Below, piece after piece: positions 53,710 through 59,824 of a DNA stretch of 59,824 nt (position 1 is the first letter of the stretch; every line of letters begins with the position of its first letter). Made by a program: the position numbers and the translations under genes. The stretch is taken from NCBI GenBank assembly GCA_015493615.1, contig WGCV01000012.1, positions 1 to 59,824 on the forward strand, in the 5' to 3' direction. A model generated the notes under the pieces. The model saw only the letters and a program-made list of their open reading frames with translations, was not told where the DNA came from and ran no database searches. This DNA comes from Melioribacteraceae bacterium (GTDB lineage Bacteria; Bacteroidota; Ignavibacteria; Ignavibacteriales; Melioribacteraceae).

Positions 53710-55356
53710 ATGAAGTATAAATATAAATTTAAGATTAAGTTTTTCCTCCCGTTTTTACTGATAGTTTTATTCGCCGGATTTTTAAGAAGCGACGGAGATA
53801 TTTATTACAGAATGTCCAAAAGCGTCGATGTTTTCGGCGAAGTTTTCAGGCAGGCCGTCCTTAATTATGTTGATCCGATTAACCCGGAAAAATTTATTGA
53901 ATCGGGAATCAAAGGGATGCTTAATTCCCTTGATCCTTATACGGTTTTTTACAACAAGGATTTGCAAAAGGACGTTGAAGTTTTGACCCGCGGGCGTTAC
54001 GGCGGCATCGGAGCGACAATCGGACTACGGGATGATAAAATCACGATTATCAGCTTAATGGACGGCTACTCCGCGCAGCGGCAGGGACTCCGAATCGGCG
54101 ATATGATTTTGCAGATTGACAGCGTTAAAATGGGACCTGATAATTACGATTTGCTCGGCGCAAATCTAAAAGGAAAACCGGGTACAATGGTACATCTGAC
54201 TATTTTGCGCGAAGGCGTGCCGGATACGCTCCGGTTTAATTTGGTCAGAGAAGAAATTGAAATTAAAAATGTGGTTTATGCCGACTTCTGGCCTGCAAAC
54301 AGCAATAATGTTTTTATCAAACTGACCGGGTTTTCAAGAACCGCCGGAGACGAGATTAAAAACGCTCTTGAAAAGTTGGGGAAAAAGAAAAAGATAAATT
54401 CCGTGATTTTGGATTTGCGAGGAAATCCCGGTGGATTGTTAGACGCCGCGATTGACGTTTCGGAAAAGTTTTTGCCGCCAAAAAGTTTGATTGTTTCTAT
54501 CATCGGGCGTGATTCGATAAAAACGAAAAAGTTTTATTCCAAAGAGAACCCTTTGGCGGGAAAAGCTAAGTTGTGCGTTCTTATTAACGGCGGTTCGGCG
54601 TCTGCGTCGGAGATTGTAACCGGCGCAATTCAGGACCACGACCGCGGCGTTGTGCTCGGCACTCGCTCTTTCGGGAAAGGACTGGTGCAGACTGTAATTC
54701 CATTGCCGTACGACAACACCATGAAAATTACTACCGCACGGTATTACACTCCGAGCGGCAGATGCATACAAAAGCTGGATTATTCCAAAAAGGTTTTGGA
54801 TAAACCGGTTGATTATGTCCAGAAGAAGTTTTACACGGACGACCATCGACCCGTATTTTCTGCGGGCGGGATATTACCCGACACTGTAGTCCGGAATGAA
54901 AAACTGCCGGAAGTTATCGGTAATCTTCTGTCGAAAGGAATGTTTTTTAGATTTGCTTCGTACTATTACAATAAGAATGAGAAAAAAGAAAAACTGAATA
55001 ATTTAAATATGAATCGTCTTTTTAATGAATTCATCAAATATCTTGATGAAAATAAATTTAATTTTGAATCGGAAGAAGATAAGCTGGTTAAGGTGCTGAA
55101 AGAATCTGAAATAATTTCATCAAATCCGGATTTGACGGATAAAATGAATAGATTCTCTAAGCTCCTTTCGGACGCTCAGAAGTTGGAAATAGTTAAAAAT
55201 AAATCAAAAGTTCTTGAAATATTGAAATGGGAACTTGCGGCGCGCGAAGAGGGAATTCGCGGGAGAGTTGCCGAAATGCTGAAGGATGATAAACAAGCTA
55301 AAACAGCGTATAATATTTTGATGTCGGACTCTGTTTATTACGAAATTTTGAGATAG
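53710..55356 (+). CDS. S41-family C-terminal processing protease
   Basis: 548 residues. N-terminal signal/anchor (FFLPFLLIVLFAGFLRSDG), a PDZ domain (GGIGATIGLRDDKITI; GDMILQIDSVKMGP; ~95-180) and the S41 core: VILDLRGNPGGLLDAAIDVS, INGGSASASEIVTGAIQDHD (catalytic Ser in GSASASE) and GTRSFGKGLVQTVIPLPY (catalytic Lys). A helical tail of ~150 residues follows. It acts in the periplasm on C-termini of exported proteins. Long C-terminal tails are seen in other Bacteroidetes/Chlorobi homologues. Confidence 0.93.
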   Translation: MKYKYKFKIKFFLPFLLIVLFAGFLRSDGDIYYRMSKSVDVFGEVFRQAVLNYVDPINPEKFIESGIKGMLNSLDPYTVFYNKDLQKDVEVLTRGRYGGIGATIGLRDDKITIISLMDGYSAQRQGLRIGDMILQIDSVKMGPDNYDLLGANLKGKPGTMVHLTILREGVPDTLRFNLVREEIEIKNVVYADFWPANSNNVFIKLTGFSRTAGDEIKNALEKLGKKKKINSVILDLRGNPGGLLDAAIDVSEKFLPPKSLIVSIIGRDSIKTKKFYSKENPLAGKAKLCVLINGGSASASEIVTGAIQDHDRGVVLGTRSFGKGLVQTVIPLPYDNTMKITTARYYTPSGRCIQKLDYSKKVLDKPVDYVQKKFYTDDHRPVFSAGGILPDTVVRNEKLPEVIGNLLSKGMFFRFASYYYNKNEKKEKLNNLNMNRLFNEFIKYLDENKFNFESEEDKLVKVLKESEIISSNPDLTDKMNRFSKLLSDAQKLEIVKNKSKVLEILKWELAAREEGIRGRVAEMLKDDKQAKTAYNILMSDSVYYEILR

Positions 55357-55546
55357 AGCTAAGCTATTTTGATTTTTTGTTTTGTAACGCTTTGCATAAT
55401 TTAATAATGTGTTGCCCGAATGGAGGTAAGCGTAATTCGCTACAGCGGGAAGAATCTATTAGTCTTTAATTATTAGTAATTTTTATCCGGTTAATAGTTA
55501 TTTTTATATCTCATTTATTTTAATATTTGCTCAAGAGAGTAGGAAA

Positions 55547-55837
55547 ATGAAATCTCCTAAAATTGTGTTTAGAAAGAATCCTGAGTTTACTAAATGCCCT
55601 TCGTGCGGCGAGTTTGCCACGCTTCGTAAATCAAAAGCGCGAACGCCGTGGGAGCAATTTGTAAAAAAATATACTCCATTTAAATATTACAGATGTAAAA
55701 ATTGCGGCTGGAGGGGAACAATTTTTACTTACAAAGTTACAAAGACTTCGATAAAAAACTTAGCCGGATACCTTTTTGTCGCGCTGTTAGCCGCTTATAT
55801 TATTCGGATAATTTTAAAGAGGTTTATCATCAAATAA
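55547..55837 (+). CDS. Small zinc-ribbon membrane protein, unknown function
   Basis: 96 residues. Two CxxC pairs form a zinc ribbon (KCPSCGEF at ~18 and RCKNCGWRG at ~51). One C-terminal hydrophobic helix (NLAGYLFVALLAAYIIRIIL) anchors it in the membrane, with KRFIIK at the end. AGTAGGAAA precedes the ATG. I know no specific function. 55357-55546 upstream has no gene. Confidence 0.7.
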   Translation: MKSPKIVFRKNPEFTKCPSCGEFATLRKSKARTPWEQFVKKYTPFKYYRCKNCGWRGTIFTYKVTKTSIKNLAGYLFVALLAAYIIRIILKRFIIK

Positions 55838-55883
55838 AATATTTTTTGAAAATTTGATTTTATGAAAATATCAGGAGGAAAAA

Positions 55884-57788
55884 ATGACTAAAAAGAAGAG
55901 CTATGAATTTAAAGCGGAAATAAAACAATTACTTGATATTTTAGTTCACTCGCTCTACACGAATAAAGAAATTTTTGTGCGCGAGCTTGTCTCAAATGCT
56001 TCCGATGCGTTGGACAAACTAAGATTTGAGGTTACCAAGGGAACGGACGTTAAGGATTCCGACTTGCCTTTGGAGATAAATATTAGGACTGATTCCAAGA
56101 AAAATATCTTAACTATTTCCGATACCGGAATCGGTATGACGCAGGAAGAATTGGTAAACAATATCGGTACAATCGCCAAATCGGGGACGGGGGAATTCCT
56201 TAAAAAGTTATCCGAAAGTAAGGAAGATGCATCAACATTAATCGGAAAATTCGGCGTGGGATTTTATTCTGTTTTTATGGTAGCCGAAAAAGTTGTAATT
56301 AAATCCCGTTCATTTAAGAAAGACGCAGTTCCGGTTAAGTGGATTTCAGACGGTTCCGGAAGTTATGAAATTGAAGAACTCGAGGATGACTTAAAGCGCG
56401 GAACAGAAATTGAAATTCATCTTAAAGAGGATGAGAAGGAATTTGCCGAAGAATATAGAATTGAAAATATTATTAAAACGCATTCAAACTTTATTTCATT
56501 CCCGATTAAATTAAACGGTAAACAGATTAACACAATCTCTGCAATCTGGCGGGAACCGAAATCTTCAATTAAAAAAGAAGATTATATTGAGTTTTATAAA
56601 TTCCTAACCTACGATACCGAAGAGCCAATGGAAATCATTCATAATTCCGTTGATGCTCCCATTCAGTTTACAAGTCTGCTTTTTATTCCGAAGAAAAGTT
56701 TTGACCTTTTCGGTTTGTCCAAAGATGATTACGGATTGGATTTGTATGTACGTCGGGTTTTAATCCAGCATAAAAATAAAGATTTGCTGCCGGAATATTT
56801 GGGATTTGTTAAAGGCGTTGTGGAATCGGAAGATTTGCCGCTTAACATTTCCCGCGAGACTTTGCAGCAGAATGTGATTTTTTCTAAAATATCCAACAGC
56901 GTTACAGCAAATATTCTTAACCATCTGAAGAAGATGGCGGAAGAACGCCCGGATGACTACGCAGCTTTCTGGAAAGAACACGGACGAGTTTTTGCGCTCG
57001 GTTACAGCGATTTTGCGAATATGGAAAAGTGGATTGAGCTTTACCGGTTCAATTCTTCAGCTCTTGATGATGAGAAAAAACTGACTTCATTCGCCGAATA
57101 TGTTGAACGAATGAAAGATAAACAGAAGGAAATTTATTATATTTTCGGACCTTCCCGCGAAGCCGTTAAAAACGACCCGCATACGGAAATATTTAAGAAA
57201 AAAGGGATTGAAATCATTTATCTCTTTGATCCTGTTGATGAATTTGCTCTTAACTCCGTTCGTAAATATAAAGATTACGAGATTAAATCTGTTGACCAGG
57301 CAGACTTATCGAAAATTGAAAAGCTGGAAAACGTTGAAGAGGACAAAGAGGATAAAAAGGAAGAACTTTCCAAAGACGATAAGCTGCAAATGGCAAGCTT
57401 GCTTGCAAAGATGAAAGAAATTCTCGGCGATAAAGTTACACAAGTTCGCGAAAGTAAACGCCTTAGCGACAGCCCTTCGGTACTCGTAAATCCCGATGAT
57501 TCACTTTCATCCTCAATGCAGAAAATTCTGCAGATTACGAACAATGATAATTCCATCCCGAAGCGGATTATGGAAATCAATTCGGATCATCCGTTAATTC
57601 GCAACTTGCTGAAAGTTTTTAAGAATGATTCGCATGATGAATATATCAAGGAAGTTACGGAACAACTTTACCAGACGGCGCTTTTGCTTGAAGGTTATTT
57701 GAAGGATCCGCATAAATTGGTGAAAGATATTAATAAAATTCTTGAGAAATCCAGCGAGTGGTACGCTAAGATTAAGAATCTGGATTAA
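55884..57788 (+). CDS. htpG: Molecular chaperone HtpG (Hsp90)
   Basis: 634 residues, normal length. ATPase domain: [67 protein letters not shown]. Middle domain with [20 protein letters not shown] and [20 protein letters not shown]. The C-terminal dimerisation part contains [26 protein letters not shown] precedes the ATG. A terminator follows at 57808-57853. Confidence 0.97.
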
Positions 57789-57807
57789 TTTATTCGGACT
57801 GTTTTTT

Positions 57808-57853
57808 AAGGCTGTTTCGCTGCGTGAAATTTCGCTTGAGGAACAGCTTTTTT
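57808..57853 (+). terminator. Rho-independent terminator after htpG
   Basis: GGCTGTTT (57810-57817 region) pairs with GAACAGCT, with an inner GCG/CGC arm, followed by about ten T residues (57849-57858). It lies 20 bases after the htpG stop. Confidence 0.75.
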
Positions 57854-58173
57854 TTTTTAACTCCCGGCGAGACTTGAATTTAGTCTGTAATATTAATTTG
57901 AATCTGCAGTACGCGAATAAGTTTAAGGCGATTGCAGTATGGTATTACATTAACTTCTTTCTGCAAAAAGCGGGAGAGGAGCATTTTTTGTAAGAGGTAA
58001 AAAGTCAGTAATCCTCGGGGCAGAGGAAAATGAAGAACTAAGATATTCGCGTATTTGCATTGAAAAAATAGAACACGGATTAAGCGGATTATCGCTATAG
58101 TACCTTATTGGTGATATTTTGTTTTTTGGGCAAAGTATGTTCTCAAATTCTCTAAAGTATTTTAGTAGAAACC

Positions 58174-58313
58174 TTTGCATAACCTAAAATTGTCATATTA
58201 AGTCCGCCAATCCGCTAAGGCGGAGGAGGAGTGGAAGCCGTCCGAAATATCTCTAAATTCGGTACTATTACCGGTTTTGAGATTTTTCTCCCGCCAAGGC
58301 GGGATCAGAGATT
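58174..58313 (+). repeat. MITE-like element, copy 2, right arm missing
   Basis: CTTTGCATAACCTAAAATTG (58174-58193) is the left arm. The interior matches copy 1 (CCGAAATATCTCTAAATTCG; then ACCGGTTTTGAGATT; then CCGCCAAGGCGGGATCAGA). Copy 1 continues after GATCAGA with ATGACATATAAATTAGG, but here the text changes to GATTGTATGTTTAAAA. The right arm is therefore absent, at the left boundary of the IS. Confidence 0.78.
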
Positions 58314-58342
58314 GTATGTTTAAAAATAAAAAAGTAAAAAAA

Positions 58343-58353
58343 AGTTGTCCCCC
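58343..58353 (+). repeat. IS left subterminal inverted repeat
   Basis: AGTTGTCCCCC, pairing with 59783-59794 on the other side of the transposase. Confidence 0.6.
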
Positions 58354-58422
58354 GCTGCAAAATTGAAAATAATCAATTTATTATTATCTTATAAGATATA
58401 ACTAACAGTCGGAGGACAACAA

Positions 58423-59490
58423 ATGAAAAATAAGAACTTAGACTTTAAGGGACAAGAAATTTATAATGGCATTGACACTCACAAAAATCATTGGGATGTA
58501 ACAATAATGCTTCATGGTATGCAAGTAGCAAAAATAAGTCTTGACCCGAAACCGATAGCACTGGCCAAGTATTTAAGGAAAAACTATCCTGGAGGAATTT
58601 ATTACTCAGTTTACGAAGCTGGCTTCAGTGGATTTTGGGCACATAGAGAGTTGTTGGAGTTAGGAATAAAAAACATAATAGTCAATCCCGCCGACGTTCC
58701 AACAAAGAGTAAAGAGCGACGAAGAAAAAGCGATAGAATAGATTCGGCAAAATTAGCCCGAGAATTAAGCGTAGGTAACTTAGAGGGTATTTATGTCCCC
58801 ACGGTCGAAGAAGAGTCTTTCCGTAATTTAGTACGTCTGCGGGAGCAATTTAAGAAAGACCAAACCCGGCAAAAGAATAGGATAAAATCGCTGTTGAATT
58901 TCGTAGGAGCAAAACTGCCGGAAGATATCGATCAAAAGCATTGGAGCAAACGCTACATAACAGCATTGCGTCAGTTGCCTATTGAGCAGCCGGAGACAAA
59001 ACAAACTCTAAATGAACTGCTCGACAGTTTAGAAAACATACGTGGACAGATATTAAGAATTGTTAGACAATTAAGGAAAAATGTCAATTCAAAAGAGGAC
59101 TCAAAACAGATAATAGAATTATTGTTAAGCGTACCGGGAGTTGGGTTTATAACTGCAATTACCCTTTATTCTGAAATAATAGATATGAATCGTTTTAAGA
59201 AACTTGAAGAATTAGCCGCTTATGTCGGATTAGCCCCGGCGGTTTATTCTTCCGGAGAAAAAGAAAAAACACTTGGGTTAAGTAAGCAAAGGAATAAATA
59301 TTTGAGGAATCTGATAATTGAAGGCACTTGGACAGCCATTAGGAAAGATCCGGCTTTACAGATGGCATATGGTAAGTTGCTCAATAGGATGTCGTCACAA
59401 AAAGCGATTATAAGAATGAGCAAAAAATTATTAGGAAGAATTCGTCATGTCTGGAGTAAAAAAGAAAAATATGTTCTATCGGTAGTTTAG
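58423..59490 (+). CDS. IS110-family transposase (DEDD)
   Basis: 355 residues, intact. The N-terminal RuvC-like domain has YNGIDTHKNHWDVT (first Asp), SVYEAGFSGFWAHRE (Glu) and KSDRIDSAKLAREL (Asp-x-x-Asp). A coiled middle region follows. The C-terminal Tnp20 domain reads LLLSVPGVGFITAITLYSEI, LAAYVGLAPAVYSSGEKEK (catalytic Ser in YSSG) and SKQRNKYLRNLIIEG. IS110 transposases recombine via Holliday-like strand exchange guided by a bridge/seek RNA and leave no target duplication. GGAGGA at 58411-58416 precedes the ATG. The element looks active. Confidence 0.95.
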   Translation: MKNKNLDFKGQEIYNGIDTHKNHWDVTIMLHGMQVAKISLDPKPIALAKYLRKNYPGGIYYSVYEAGFSGFWAHRELLELGIKNIIVNPADVPTKSKERRRKSDRIDSAKLARELSVGNLEGIYVPTVEEESFRNLVRLREQFKKDQTRQKNRIKSLLNFVGAKLPEDIDQKHWSKRYITALRQLPIEQPETKQTLNELLDSLENIRGQILRIVRQLRKNVNSKEDSKQIIELLLSVPGVGFITAITLYSEIIDMNRFKKLEELAAYVGLAPAVYSSGEKEKTLGLSKQRNKYLRNLIIEGTWTAIRKDPALQMAYGKLLNRMSSQKAIIRMSKKLLGRIRHVWSKKEKYVLSVV

Positions 59491-59782
59491 AAGAACATCA
59501 AAAAACAATAAATAACAAAAAAGGTAAAATTAGTTCTTTCAATATATTGTTTCTGATATCGACCGTTTTTTTGTCATTGCAAACCTTAAGAGAAATCAAA
59601 CGGGTATTGTTTTTCAGAGTTTGCGGCGATACTCTAATTTTTAATATAAATCTTGCAGCGCCTCGTAGAATATTCAAGAGAGGAAGACTGTTTATAACAG
59701 TATGAAATAATTTTATTAGAAAGAACTTAAAAGGTTATATGGTGAAATATTTTATGTGATAATTGTAATTATATATTGCTGT
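59491..59782 (+). ncRNA. Candidate seek/bridge RNA region of the IS
   Basis: About 290 noncoding bases between the transposase stop and the right subterminal repeat; no gene-like frame. It has small hairpins (AGAGT ... ACTCT near 59617-59636, ACTGTT ... AACAGT near 59689-59703), which suits a structured guide RNA. IS1111-type elements encode theirs here. The exact RNA ends are not visible. TGTCAT (59572-59577) is complementary to ATGACA of the expected target, but six bases may be chance. Confidence 0.4.
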
Positions 59783-59794
59783 GGGTGGACAATT
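59783..59794 (-). repeat. IS right subterminal inverted repeat
   Basis: GGGTGGACAATT, inverse match to 58343-58353 (GTTGTCC core). Confidence 0.6.
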
Positions 59795-59824
59795 TTCTCA
59801 CCTTACTTGATTTTTAACATAACA

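Larger units (their letters stand above)
57789..58422 (+). other. Intergenic region between htpG and the IS element
   Basis: 634 bases. Begins with the htpG terminator. Between about 57860 and 58100 there is a weak sign of decayed coding text on the plus strand (VRGKKSVILGAEENEELR is one short reading), but frames shift every 100 bases or so, so I do not call a gene. From 58174 the truncated MITE copy runs to 58313, followed by AT-rich DNA and the left end of the IS. Confidence 0.5.
58314..59824 (+). mobile_element. IS110-family element, IS1111-type layout (right end at or beyond the window edge)
   Basis: Contains an IS110-family transposase with ~109 bases 5' and at least 334 bases 3' of noncoding DNA. 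Subterminal inverted repeats are visible: AGTTGTCCCCC at 58343-58353 and GGGTGGACAATT at 59783-59794 (inverse of AATTGTCCACCC), nine or ten of eleven bases pairing. IS1111-group elements have such subterminal repeats, and their guide RNA is encoded 3' of the transposase. Boundaries are estimates: the left end from the loss of MITE similarity at ~58314; the right end is not seen. Confidence 0.7.

Noticed and set aside
55357-55546. Possible RNA gene between the S41 protease and the zinc-ribbon gene
   Set aside because: I looked for a tRNA-like cloverleaf or riboswitch and found only weak pairing; nothing to support.
57742-57993. 83-residue open frame after and overlapping the end of htpG
   Set aside because: It starts inside htpG, crosses the terminator T run (giving a Phe string) and has no ribosome binding site or family match.

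Overview
The window looks like a chromosomal segment from the Ignavibacteria (Bacteroidetes/Chlorobi group). Three things point there. Two secreted proteins end in a type IX secretion (T9SS) type A sorting domain, one with the motif YPNPFNPTT that is typical of Ignavibacteria. A lipid A pathway is present, so the cell is Gram-negative. The DNA has moderate-to-low GC, with AT-rich intergenic DNA full of REP-like palindromes. Protein families were assigned by reading the translations; no database search was run. No rRNA, tRNA or CRISPR array was seen.

Layout. 1-10283: an NfeD-type membrane protease (cut by the left edge), a large T9SS-exported beta-propeller protein, an orphan histidine kinase, a DUF4405 membrane protein, pheA, a small outer-membrane protein, a nuclease, an MscS channel and a YhhN protein. 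10369-18040 is an uninterrupted minus-strand block. A solitary DNA methyltransferase leads xseA-xseB-dxs-oxidoreductase, followed by a DpnII-like restriction-modification cassette (two adenine methylases around a small PD-(D/E)XK nuclease). 18112-22106: surE, a VWA membrane protein, a haemerythrin and comF. comF has no ATG/GTG/TTG start but has a strong ribosome binding site in front of an ATA.

22107-26012 is an accessory island. Two repeat-packed intergenic stretches (1.5 and 1.1 kb) flank a T9SS/dockerin protein whose codon usage changes abruptly near its C-terminus. 26013-42588 is housekeeping: a glycosidase-like membrane pseudoenzyme, smc, an HAD phosphatase, a lipid-methyltransferase-like protein, lpxB, a DUF374 acyltransferase, lpxK, pyruvate phosphate dikinase, queA, ispD, plsY and gpsA. 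42952-50986: recG, a CoA-disulfide-reductase-like flavoprotein, upp, a TPR-like lipoprotein or secreted protein, a MITE-like element, rsh and ruvX. 51060-52064 holds two bacterial-microcompartment shell genes with no enzyme genes beside them. 52170-57788: YbbR protein, tmk, S41 protease, zinc-ribbon protein and htpG. The right end carries a second, right-truncated MITE copy directly against an IS110/IS1111-type transposase with a long 3' noncoding region.

Functionally the window joins envelope building (lipid A, phosphatidic acid, isoprenoid steps dxs and ispD), nucleotide salvage, stringent response, DNA repair and chromosome segregation. The most unusual parts are the two-gene shell locus, the IS inserted at a REP-like repeat, the mosaic T9SS/dockerin protein with a possible Cys-His-Glu active site, the glycosidase-fold pseudoenzyme, and a set of mutually exclusive hairpins at 25062-25136.
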